Below, piece after piece: positions 53,813 to 62,930 of a DNA stretch of 64,000 nt (positions are counted from its first letter, which is position 1; the number at the start of each line of letters is the position of its first letter). The position numbers and the translations under genes are program-made. Location: assembly GCF_012926615.1 (NCBI RefSeq), contig NZ_JABBNU010000012.1, forward strand, positions 62,001-126,000, written 5' to 3'. The stretch comes from Marinigracilibium pacificum. GTDB lineage: Bacteria > Bacteroidota > Bacteroidia > Cytophagales > Cyclobacteriaceae. A model generated the notes under the pieces. It searched no databases. It was given only the letters and a program-made list of their open reading frames with translations, and was not told the DNA's origin.

Positions 53813-54080
53813 TAGAAATCATCATCTTGAACTAGCTAGTGAAAGATCTGTAACATTTTTAGGCGATGTTATTGTCATCACAAACACAGAAGATTATTAA
53901 TAATGATTTGTTGAAATTCAGCATAACATAAATCCAATTCATCCTACTAATATCAGACAGATTCTTCACTTACTGATTTGCCTGGCCGCAATCAGCACAA
54001 GACGTTCAGAATGACGACAAAATTGAAGGGATTGCAAAACCAAAGAATAAATAGATTTAATAATCTTTACAAGATTCATA
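53813..54080. other. Intergenic region with no recognised gene
   Basis: About 270 bases after the short repeat. It contains another GGATTGCAAA word near 54029 but no ORF or strong hairpin until the SusD terminator. Confidence 0.35.
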
Positions 54081-54106
54081 TAAAAAAAGAGGCTCTTTCG
54101 AGCCTC
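54081..54106 (-). terminator. Intrinsic terminator of the SusCD operon
   Basis: On the minus strand GAGGCTC-GAAA-GAGCCTC followed by TTTTTTTA, 31 bases after the SusD stop. The GAAA tetraloop and perfect 7-bp stem are strong. Confidence 0.9.
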
Positions 54107-54136
54107 CTCTGAGGAAAATTAACTATTGGGCAATAG

Positions 54137-55564
54137 TTATTCAGTATCCCACCACACACTTGTGTCTAAATCATCCGGACCCTGTCTTGAAACAGCCGCT
54201 TCATAGTTTGCAGCATTGTTTTGTGATTCTGAAGAGGGATAACCTTGTCTTCTAGGTATCTCTCCTGAATTATTTAACGCTGCCGGTGCAGGTAATAACT
54301 CAGGATAACCCAATCTTCTCCATTCAGCCCAGGCCTCATAGCCCTGAAGATAGGTAGCAATCCATTTTTGGGTTCCAATTAATTTCATAGCATTTTCTGA
54401 TTCATACTTAACGTCTGCATGATTGATGTAATCATCATAAATTGATTGATCAAATACTCCCCATTGTTCCATGCTGGCTTTAATTGCCTCATTATAGTGC
54501 TCGCTGGCTGAGCCATTTGCGTTCCAGCCTTTCTCAGCTCCTTCAGCAAGGAAAAACAATACTTGCGAATAAGTTAGAATAGGGATTTCAGCTGCTTTTG
54601 AAATCACAAGAGAAGAATTAGGTAACGATACCTCATCATAAGCATAATCAGATGCAGCGCTATTGTCTAATCCAAAAGGAATGCCTTCATAGGTGTCAGG
54701 CTCATTAGGATTAATCGGGTCTGCATAGGCTTTCAAACGTGGGTCATTCAAATTGTTCAAGACATCAGTTAGCTCTTTACTCACTGCATTGTCTATTCTT
54801 GTAAGGAAGTCGTCATATCTAGGGTTATCAAATACACCATCGCCAAGATACTGATAGAACGCTCCATCAGCATTTGATGTAAATACACCATCGGAGACTG
54901 CTTCTTCAAATTCTTGTCTGGCTTTTTCCGGAGCAATATTTGAAATTCTGATAGCCATTTTTAGCTTTAACGAGTTGGCGAATTTTTTCCATTTTTCGAT
55001 ATCTCCGTTGTATAAAATATCGCCTGATGGGGCTGCCCCGTTATCAAATTGATTTATTGCTTCATCAAGGTCATCAAAAATGGCATTGTATATATCCTCC
55101 TGTGTGTCGTATGCAGGTGCCAGATTTTCACTTCCTTTCAACGCCTCACTATATGGCAGATCTCCCCAGCGGTCTGTGGCATGAATAAAAAAGTGTGACT
55201 GTAAAATTTTTGCAACAGCGATCTGATTTGCATTTGAACCACTTTCTGCAGCAAATGCCATTGTCTCCGGATTGCTGTTATAGTCAATTACTGTTTCCAG
55301 GGCATTTAAAGGACCGCTGTAAATTCCAGTGAAATCAAACTGTGACACGTCGTATCGTGAATTTTCTGTGTATTGGGTAGCGGCCCAATATTGAGAATAA
55401 TACAATCCTGTTAATCCATTTTCATAACCTGGAAGGGAGTGGATCGCATTAGCAAGAAATCCTGATACTGGTACTTGGGTTGGGTTGTTTGGGTCTGTGT
55501 TGATATCTCCAAAATCATCACATCCAAGTAATATAAGTAGTAAGGGAATTATATATTTCTTCAT
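54137..55564 (-). CDS. SusD/RagB-like nutrient-binding lipoprotein
   Basis: The protein has 475 residues. Lipobox LLLGC followed by DDFGDINTDPNNPTQVP. SusD-like-2 type motifs: FLANAIHSLPGY, YYSQYWAATQYTENSRYD, and DRWGDLPYSEALKGSENLAP. TPR-like helices follow, and the C-terminus has EWRRLGYPELLPA. It caps the SusC channel and binds the substrate, usually a peptide or glycan. It is 11 bases after the SusC gene. Confidence 0.94.
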   Translation of the reverse strand: MKKYIIPLLLILLGCDDFGDINTDPNNPTQVPVSGFLANAIHSLPGYENGLTGLYYSQYWAATQYTENSRYDVSQFDFTGIYSGPLNALETVIDYNSNPETMAFAAESGSNANQIAVAKILQSHFFIHATDRWGDLPYSEALKGSENLAPAYDTQEDIYNAIFDDLDEAINQFDNGAAPSGDILYNGDIEKWKKFANSLKLKMAIRISNIAPEKARQEFEEAVSDGVFTSNADGAFYQYLGDGVFDNPRYDDFLTRIDNAVSKELTDVLNNLNDPRLKAYADPINPNEPDTYEGIPFGLDNSAASDYAYDEVSLPNSSLVISKAAEIPILTYSQVLFFLAEGAEKGWNANGSASEHYNEAIKASMEQWGVFDQSIYDDYINHADVKYESENAMKLIGTQKWIATYLQGYEAWAEWRRLGYPELLPAPAALNNSGEIPRRQGYPSSESQNNAANYEAAVSRQGPDDLDTSVWWDTE

Positions 55565-55575
55565 GATATCGGTTA

Positions 55576-58500
55576 TTATAATCCTAATTTTAAGTTAAAT
55601 CCATACGAACGAAATCCTGCCATTCCTCCACCTTCATGGAAAGCTACACCCGAAGCATCCGGTGTGATCTCTGAAGGGTCAATTCCTTTAACATTAGAAT
55701 GAATTAGCCATGCGTTTCGTACACTCACTGCAAATGAAATATTTGTAAATGGTGTGTTTTCAAGAGTTTTGGTAGGTAATTGATAGCCAAGTCTCACCTC
55801 TCTTAGTTTAATGTAGCTTGCATCGTAAATCCAGTTTCCTGTAACTCCAACAAGGTTCCATGCGTGTTGTCTTCCCGAGGCATAACCACTAGCGGGTGAG
55901 CCATCAGCATAAACCCCTTCGACAGGAAAGCCTCCACCATTATCAATTCTGTCTCTAACTGATTGTCCGTTGTCATTCAAACCTACAGTTTCGGCTAGCT
56001 GACCTGCTCCAAATCCATACATCTTAGTCACGGAATGGAAATTTCCTCCTTTCTGGAAGTCGAAATTCAATGACAGATTAATCCCTTTGTATGATAATGT
56101 GTTTACCAAACCACCAGTGAAATCAGGCAATACATGACCGATGACCTGGTTGTCTTCAGTAAGGTATTCGAGGTTATCTTCATCATTGGCATGGTACCAG
56201 CTACCTGATTTTCTAACTACTGGTTGGCCGTCTATCGTTTTGAAGTCACGCCCTCTTAGCACGCCCCACTCTGATCCTTCTTCCAGTACAAGGTCTACAC
56301 CTCTTCTACTTAAGATCGGATATGCTGTAATGTCTTCGTAAATGTGCTCAACTGTTGATTTGTTTTTTGCAAGATTGAAATTTAAATCCCATGAGAAATT
56401 TTTTGTTTCAATTGGAGTTGCAAAAAAGGCTAGTTCAAGACCTTCACTGATTATCTTTCCGCCATTAGTCAGGAATCGGTTATATCCGGTTACTCCGGAG
56501 ATATTTATTTCGATAATATCATCTTCGTTGATCTGTCGATAGTAGTTTACATCAAGACCAAGTCTGTTATTAAAGAAATTTAGTTCGGCACCAACTTCAA
56601 TAGCTTCGGCTAATGAAGCTTTAATATTCGGATCAACAATTCTGTCTCTAACTCCAAAAGAAGGCGTTCCATTGTATACACCACCTGGAGGGTAAGTATT
56701 CAGGATTAGATATGGGTCTATATCATTTCCTACCTGAGCATAACTAGCTCTGATTTTTCCATGAGATAGGATTTTAGAAGAAATTAGCTCTGAAAATACC
56801 ATACTCAGACCTGCAGAAGGGTAGAAGTATGAGTTGTTGTTTGCCGGAAGGGCTGAAGACCAGTCATTACGTGCGGTAAGGTCCAGATAAAGGAAATTGT
56901 TGTAACCAATACTTGCTGTACCATAGATACTTTTGATTTCCTTGTTGGTCTCCCAGTTGTCAACGAAAGGTCTGTCAACGGATGCTTCAAGGTTAAACCA
57001 GTTCGTAGCAGTGAGTCCGCCACTTGTAGATCCAGTCAGGCCAATATATTTCTGCTTCAGAATATTACCACCGACAAAACCATTTAATGAAAGCTTATTT
57101 ATGGTTTTATCGAAGTTTAATAATAGCTCGTAGTTAGTTTCTTTACCAGTACGATTTGTTTGTTTGAAAAATGCCTGTGCCTGTGCTTCTTCCGGAATTC
57201 GGTTGTTGATCTTTTGGTCGTAGAAGTCAATCTTGGCACTTCCTGTAACTGAGAATACTTCACTAATGTCATAAGTCAGGGAAGTACCGCCTATAAATCT
57301 GTCACGTTCGTCAAACGGTTTTGCATTTTCAAGCATGAAATAGATGTTGTCCCAGAAGTTTGGAGATGTATTAGTAGGACTAATGATATTCCAGGTTTTT
57401 ATTTCTCCGTTAGGACCTCTGTAGTCTTTCAGCCTGTTATAGTCAAGTTGTCTTTGAGTCCACATATTCAGGTTTGGACCTACGTTGATTAGTGACCAGC
57501 TATCAAAACTACCGGTGTAACCAAAGCCCGGTCTACCTTCAAACTCGTTATGTGCATATTTTACAGAAGCGTTTACTCTAAGTTTATCGGTGATATTGGA
57601 ATTGATATTTAATGAGGCATTATTCTTTTTACCACCACTGAATGGAATTGCGCCATCAATTTCAGTATATCCGTATGAAAGTCTGTAACTGGTATTTTCA
57701 CTTCCGCCACTGATTGCAATATTGTGAGTTTGAGTGATACCTGTTTCATAGAAGTTTTTTACATTATCCGGATTTGCTACAAGAGCTCTTGTTTTTCCAT
57801 ATTCTGAAGTGCCCGGATACCAGCTATCCCAATGTCTAACCTGACGACCATCCATTTCCGGCCCCCAACTTTCATCTGCGTGATAATCCAGGATATATTC
57901 ACCATCTAATTGGTTAAGTTCCTGTGAATAACCACCTGCATATTGATTTTGATATTCAGGCAAAATAGCAACTTTATCAATTGATAATTGACCATTATAT
58001 TCAATGCCAATTCCTTTCTTTTTTGTTCCTTTTTTAGTGGTAATCAGGATAACTCCATTCTTACCTCTAATTCCGTATAGTGCTGAAGCTGCTGGTCCTT
58101 TTAATACTGAAATTGATTCAATATCGTTTGAGTTTATATCTTGTGCCAGGTTGCCATAGTCTCTGCCGTTATAAGTATTAGAGAAATTGTCGTTTGAAAT
58201 AGGAATACCGTCAACAACGAAAAGAGGCTGAGCGTTCCCCGAAATACTATTAGCACCTCTGATTCTAATGTTTACTGTTCCACCGATACTTGCAGACGAC
58301 GGGTTTGTAATTTGTACTCCCGCTACTTTACCAGAAAGGGCTCCAAGATAGTTTTGCTCACCTGTCTGTGTTAACTTTCCACCGTCAACCTCTTGCACTG
58401 CATAGGATAACGAGGCTTTTTTACGCTCGACCCCGAGAGCGGTAACAACAAATTCAGATAACTCAGTTTGAGCTTCATGCATTACAACATCAATTTGATT

Positions 58501-58749
58501 GTTATCTGATACTGTAAGTTCAATGGTTTGATATCCTATAAACGAAAAAATCAATATTTCTCCTTCTGTGGCATCAACACTATACTCACCAGCCGCGTTT
58601 GATACGGCTCCTTTTGTTGTGCCTTTTATGAATACGGAAACACCAGGTATGGCCTCTCCGCTTTCATCTTTGATTGTGCCTTTTACTTGTGCTTGTATCA
58701 TGTAACTGGTTAATGTTAATATGATAGTCAGCAGGAATTTATTCCTCAT
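55576..58749 (-). CDS. SusC/RagA-family TonB-dependent outer membrane transporter
   Basis: The protein has 1057 residues. Signal peptide ending MIQAQ, then a carboxypeptidase-D-like domain (VKGTIKDESGEAIPGVSVFI), the SusC plug with NPSSASIGGTVNIRIRGANS and LFVVDGIPI, then GPAASALYGIRGKNGVILIT. The 22-strand barrel follows and ends in GFRSYGFNLKLGL. Imports nutrients bound by the adjacent SusD using TonB energy. No glycosidase or peptidase is in the operon, so substrate is unknown; anti-sigma/ECF regulators are also absent. Confidence 0.96.
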   Translation of the reverse strand: MRNKFLLTIILTLTSYMIQAQVKGTIKDESGEAIPGVSVFIKGTTKGAVSNAAGEYSVDATEGEILIFSFIGYQTIELTVSDNNQIDVVMHEAQTELSEFVVTALGVERKKASLSYAVQEVDGGKLTQTGEQNYLGALSGKVAGVQITNPSSASIGGTVNIRIRGANSISGNAQPLFVVDGIPISNDNFSNTYNGRDYGNLAQDINSNDIESISVLKGPAASALYGIRGKNGVILITTKKGTKKKGIGIEYNGQLSIDKVAILPEYQNQYAGGYSQELNQLDGEYILDYHADESWGPEMDGRQVRHWDSWYPGTSEYGKTRALVANPDNVKNFYETGITQTHNIAISGGSENTSYRLSYGYTEIDGAIPFSGGKKNNASLNINSNITDKLRVNASVKYAHNEFEGRPGFGYTGSFDSWSLINVGPNLNMWTQRQLDYNRLKDYRGPNGEIKTWNIISPTNTSPNFWDNIYFMLENAKPFDERDRFIGGTSLTYDISEVFSVTGSAKIDFYDQKINNRIPEEAQAQAFFKQTNRTGKETNYELLLNFDKTINKLSLNGFVGGNILKQKYIGLTGSTSGGLTATNWFNLEASVDRPFVDNWETNKEIKSIYGTASIGYNNFLYLDLTARNDWSSALPANNNSYFYPSAGLSMVFSELISSKILSHGKIRASYAQVGNDIDPYLILNTYPPGGVYNGTPSFGVRDRIVDPNIKASLAEAIEVGAELNFFNNRLGLDVNYYRQINEDDIIEINISGVTGYNRFLTNGGKIISEGLELAFFATPIETKNFSWDLNFNLAKNKSTVEHIYEDITAYPILSRRGVDLVLEEGSEWGVLRGRDFKTIDGQPVVRKSGSWYHANDEDNLEYLTEDNQVIGHVLPDFTGGLVNTLSYKGINLSLNFDFQKGGNFHSVTKMYGFGAGQLAETVGLNDNGQSVRDRIDNGGGFPVEGVYADGSPASGYASGRQHAWNLVGVTGNWIYDASYIKLREVRLGYQLPTKTLENTPFTNISFAVSVRNAWLIHSNVKGIDPSEITPDASGVAFHEGGGMAGFRSYGFNLKLGL

Positions 58750-59227
58750 GGTTTTTTGATGTTTAATTGTGTTATTATTTTAATTGGGTTTTTTTGTTAA
58801 TTAAGTAATAATGTTATGGTGGATTTAGTATTATGTACTTGTTAATTGCCATGATTAATTGATTAATATTTTGATTGGCAATGTACAGCTTAGAGTAAAG
58901 CCTATTTGATACTTAATTAACCTGTTTTGGTGAGATTTTATCGAAAATTAAATTATCTGTTATTTAACGTTTGTTAGTTAGTTTAAATGTTTCAGTTAAT
59001 TATATAGTTTGAAAATGGTGATTTTTAGTTTAATATTTTGTTCATATTGATATTTGTGAAATTTGTTTTTATGGTAAAATAATATTATTAAAAGGTTATT
59101 TTGTTCTAGTGTATATTGTCTGGAATTGCATAAGTGATAATATAATATCACTAGTTGTTAATAAGGTATTAAATGTGCCTTCTGATTTTTGAGAACTTAG
59201 GGTTAATTATTTGTTAATCTTAAAATT
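58750..59227. other. Divergent promoter region between SusC and the M43 protease
   Basis: About 480 very AT-rich bases. It must carry promoters for both divergent genes. I see no ORF, no long inverted repeat and no unambiguous TTG-N20-TAnnTTTG match. Confidence 0.4.
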
Positions 59228-61483
59228 ATGATGAATATATACCGTCTGGTTCCGGTCATGTTTTTGTGCATGATTTCGGGGTTAAATAATATTTATTCCC
59301 AGAACACTGATTTGAATTGCAGGAGTTCTGAACAAAACAAAATTATATTGCAACAATCCAGTGAAGCACAGGCCGAGTACCTGATGCATGAGAAATTCAC
59401 AAGTGATTTTGTTGAAAACTTAAAAAAACTAAGGAATAATAGTACATCTCAAGCTAGTGCATATATCATTCCTGTGGTATTTCACGTATTTGGAACTTCC
59501 TTTTCAGGCCAAACAGTAACCCAGTCAAAAATTGAACAGGCCTTAAGTGTGTTGAATGAAGAATTTCAAGGATTAAATGATGATTTTAATTCTGTTGATG
59601 CAAGGTTTGACGGAGTAAAGCAGTTTATGAATATTGAATTTCGACTTGCTCAAATTGATCCTGATGGGAACTCAACTTCCGGAGTAATGTTTTATGGAGT
59701 TCAAAATGGATTTGGTAACGGTAGTGGGTATGATGCAAAGATTCGCCAATATGCGTGGGATAACTATAAATATATGAATGTATACATTCAGTCAGATCTT
59801 TATAATGATGGAGGTACAACTAACTCGGGAGTGGCGTGGTATCCTAATACTCAAATGTCTAATAAGAATACTGCCCGGGTAGTATATAATGGCAGATATT
59901 TATATGGAAATACTGATCCTGAATTTGCTTCGGTTTTAACTCATGAGTTTGGGCATTGGTTAAACCTAATCCACACTTTTGAAGGAGGTTGTTCATATCC
60001 AAATGATCAGGTGACTGATACACCTCCGGAAAACTCAAGTATTTCAGATAATTGTAATCCTGCTACTAATTGTGAAGGAAATTATATCAATCATGAGAAT
60101 TATATGGGGTATAATGGTGCTGATGGTTGTTATAAAATGTTTACTCAAGGACAAGTTAACCGTATGCTTGCGGCTTTGGAGCATCCGGCAAGAAAACCGT
60201 TGTGGCAAGAATCAAACCTGATAGCAACCGGGACATCTGATGTTGGATCTATTACTGTTGAAGCTCCCTCCAGTCTGGTGGCATCTGCTGTCTCTTCATC
60301 AAAAATTGATTTGACATGGAATGATAATTCTAATAATGAAGAGGGCTTTTCCATAGAGCAATCTGTAAACGGAGGTAGTTATAGTCAGATAGCGACAGTT
60401 GGCGCAAATACTACTAATTATTCTAATACTAATCTAGCTGCATTTACCCAATACAGTTACCGGGTAAGAGCCTACGCTGGAAGTACAAACTCTTCTTATT
60501 CTAATGTAGCTTCGGCAACAACTCTTGAAGACTCAAATACTTATTGTGATATTTCAGGTAATACAAAATATGAATTTATAAAAAATGTAAGTATTGGTAG
60601 TTTCTCATATTCGTCATCGGCAAGTTCATCAGGGTATGAAGATAATACTGCGAAGGTAATAACACTTTCGCCTGGGGCAAATACATCGGTAAGTTTATCA
60701 CCTGGTTTTGCAGGAAGATCTTATACTGAATACTGGTCAATTTGGATAGATTATAATAATAACAATACTTTTGAAAGTTCTGAACGTGTAGTTTCTGGTC
60801 TGTCTGGAACAGGTGATGTGAATGGAAGTTTCACTGTTGATAGCAATGCAAGCGGTACTGCCAGAATGAGGATTGTGATGAAGTATAATAGTACACCTTC
60901 TTCGGCATGTGGCGAGATTGGTGATGGTGAAGCAGAAGATTATACGGTGGATTTTTCGGGCTCAGGAAATCCTGATCCAACAGTACTTCCAGCTCCGGCA
61001 AATGTCAGGTCAGCAGGGACTTATTCCTCTGGTTTTTATGCCGGCTGGGATTTGGTTGATGGAGCAACTAGTTATGAAGTTCAGTTATTTAATGGGACAT
61101 GGGAAAATGAAGGGACCTCAACAACGTATTATTTTTGGATACCCAAGCAAGGTAATATTACTTCATATACTTTTAGAGTTCGAGCGAGAAATAGCGAGGG
61201 TGTAAGTGAATGGAGTAATGAATTTACTGTGAATCTACCCGTCGCAGGGCCAATGACATCTTCTTTTAATTTCTATCCAAACCCTTCAGATGGACAAATC
61301 CAGTTTTATATACCTAAGGATAGAGGTGATTTCACTGTAGAAGTATATAATTCAACAGGCAAAATGGTAGATGAGGTGAGTAACCAATTTCACTATTCAA
61401 CTCAGCATTTAACTAGCGGGATATATTTATTACGGCTAAGGGGAGATGGTGAGAGTGCTACAAAACGACTAATAGTTAAATAG
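59228..61483 (+). CDS. T9SS-secreted M43-family zinc metalloprotease with FN3 and GEVED domains
   Basis: The protein has 751 residues. Signal peptide ending NIYSQ. Catalytic domain (about 75-325) with HEFGHWLNLIH (239-249) and the later MY/MGYNGADGCYKMFT Met-turn, the pappalysin/cytophagalysin (M43) signature. FN3-like domain (about 345-430), then GEVED-type domain with YWSIWIDYNNNNTFESSE and GDGEAEDYTVDF (about 440-575). Second FN3 (about 590-670) and C-terminal sorting domain (SFNFYPNPSDGQIQFYIP, LTSGIYLLRL). Secreted by T9SS and probably digests protein outside the cell. It is divergent from SusCD, which might import products. Confidence 0.93.
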   Translation: MMNIYRLVPVMFLCMISGLNNIYSQNTDLNCRSSEQNKIILQQSSEAQAEYLMHEKFTSDFVENLKKLRNNSTSQASAYIIPVVFHVFGTSFSGQTVTQSKIEQALSVLNEEFQGLNDDFNSVDARFDGVKQFMNIEFRLAQIDPDGNSTSGVMFYGVQNGFGNGSGYDAKIRQYAWDNYKYMNVYIQSDLYNDGGTTNSGVAWYPNTQMSNKNTARVVYNGRYLYGNTDPEFASVLTHEFGHWLNLIHTFEGGCSYPNDQVTDTPPENSSISDNCNPATNCEGNYINHENYMGYNGADGCYKMFTQGQVNRMLAALEHPARKPLWQESNLIATGTSDVGSITVEAPSSLVASAVSSSKIDLTWNDNSNNEEGFSIEQSVNGGSYSQIATVGANTTNYSNTNLAAFTQYSYRVRAYAGSTNSSYSNVASATTLEDSNTYCDISGNTKYEFIKNVSIGSFSYSSSASSSGYEDNTAKVITLSPGANTSVSLSPGFAGRSYTEYWSIWIDYNNNNTFESSERVVSGLSGTGDVNGSFTVDSNASGTARMRIVMKYNSTPSSACGEIGDGEAEDYTVDFSGSGNPDPTVLPAPANVRSAGTYSSGFYAGWDLVDGATSYEVQLFNGTWENEGTSTTYYFWIPKQGNITSYTFRVRARNSEGVSEWSNEFTVNLPVAGPMTSSFNFYPNPSDGQIQFYIPKDRGDFTVEVYNSTGKMVDEVSNQFHYSTQHLTSGIYLLRLRGDGESATKRLIVK

Positions 61484-61491
61484 AAATAATC

Positions 61492-61529
61492 ACGGAGGCC
61501 AGAAATTTTTCGGTCTCCATTTTTTTTAA
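61492..61529 (+). terminator. Intrinsic terminator of the M43 protease gene
   Basis: GGAGGCC and GGTCTCC arms around AGAAATTTTTC form a hairpin followed by ATTTTTTTT, 9 bases after the stop. Confidence 0.8.
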
Positions 61530-61898
61530 GATTTATGATATTAAAAATTTCAGGACGCTGGGAAGAGGAATTTAAGAAGCCGCATTAATCGATAACGATA
61601 TTCCGAGACTGGGCAAATAAGTTAAACACCTTTGTTAATGGAATCTGCTTTATCAGATTAACAAATGGAAGTAAATCCTCTGTTAGAAAAATACTTGTTA
61701 AGTAAATAGTTTGGTTGAAGATAAGGCTGTCTTGAAAATTCATTTTTTGAGATGGCCTTTATTATATTTATGCTAATAGAAATAACAAGCTTTTAAATCT
61801 GCTACAGCAACAATTGACGAGTTGCCAAGATAAGCTGATATGATAATCTTATTGCTATTTAGGTTACTAAAAACCGACTTGCCAAGAAGAATTTAGTA
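61530..61898. other. Intergenic region with no recognised feature
   Basis: About 370 bases between convergent genes. A TTGCCAAGA word recurs (about 61822 and 61872), too short to interpret. No gene seen. Confidence 0.4.
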
Positions 61899-62762
61899 TT
61901 ATAAATTATGATTGATTTTTCGGTAATCTGAAGGAGTCAGTCCAGTTACTTCTTTAAACTTCCTGTTAAAATTGGATAGATTATTAAAACCAGATAGAAG
62001 GCAAATTCCGGTTATTGATAGGTCCTCTTCTTGTAGTTTTTTGCAAGCGTAGCTAATTCTCATTTCGGTAAGAAACTGTATGTAAGTTTTGCGCGTGCGT
62101 TTTTTAAAGTATCTACAAAAAGACTGTACTGTCATATTTGATATTTCAGCTACTTCTTCAAGTGTAATATCACGTTGAAATTCGTTTAAGGTAAACTGAT
62201 AGATGTCGTTTATTCGTTTTGCCTGTGATTCTGTATAATTATTTCTTAATTCAGAAGTCAGAATCTGGTGTTCTGATGAGCTGGCAAGAATTTGCAGGAT
62301 TGAGAGAAGCTCAATTACTTTGTTAAGATTATCCATTTCTTTTATACCCTCAATCCTTGGGCGTAGTAACTTTGCTGTTTGTGGATCAATTTTTAATGAC
62401 TGGTGTTTTTTTATGAATTCACCAATAAAATGAGTTTCTGGAAGACTAAAAAACTTATCTCCAAAGAGGTTGTCATTAAAAAATATAGTAACACTATATG
62501 CACGATTTTCATTTTCTTCCTCATAAAATCTATTGTCATTTTTGAATACATGAGGAACATTACTGGCAATTAAAAACACATCCCCAGGCTTAAAGTTACC
62601 AACATAGTCTCCTATAAGTGCAGTGCCGTCACTTTCTATAATTACAGTTAGTTGAAATTCAGGATGTTTGTGAAGAATATCATAGAAATGAAGTTCGTCA
62701 TCAACCTGAATTAGAAAGGATGAGTTAACTGCTTTGGGAACTTTAAAAGGAAGTACTTTCAT
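61899..62762 (-). CDS. AraC-family transcriptional regulator with cupin sensor
   Basis: The protein has 287 residues. N-terminal cupin-like domain (about 15-110; FKPGDVFLIASNVPHVF) may bind a small molecule. C-terminal double helix-turn-helix (about 185-287): DITLEEVAEISNMTVQSFCRYFKKRT and SITGICLLSGFNNLSNFNRKFKEVTGLTPSDYR (key parts LEEVAEISNMT, SGFNNLSNFNRKFKE). Target genes are unknown; the nearest candidates are the divergent and flanking transporter/protease genes. Confidence 0.93.
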   Translation of the reverse strand: MKVLPFKVPKAVNSSFLIQVDDELHFYDILHKHPEFQLTVIIESDGTALIGDYVGNFKPGDVFLIASNVPHVFKNDNRFYEEENENRAYSVTIFFNDNLFGDKFFSLPETHFIGEFIKKHQSLKIDPQTAKLLRPRIEGIKEMDNLNKVIELLSILQILASSSEHQILTSELRNNYTESQAKRINDIYQFTLNEFQRDITLEEVAEISNMTVQSFCRYFKKRTRKTYIQFLTEMRISYACKKLQEEDLSITGICLLSGFNNLSNFNRKFKEVTGLTPSDYRKINHNL

Positions 62763-62930
62763 GCCTGATTTACTTTTGCCTTTACCTAAAGTAATAATAT
62801 TATTTAATCATTGTTAAAGCAAATCAACCATCAAAATAGGGTAAAATAGTATTAGTTTTGGTTAATATCATAACATTACTAGCAATTGTAGCATTTAAAC
62901 TAAGTTTTGAAGCAGCTTGCTTAAGTTCGA

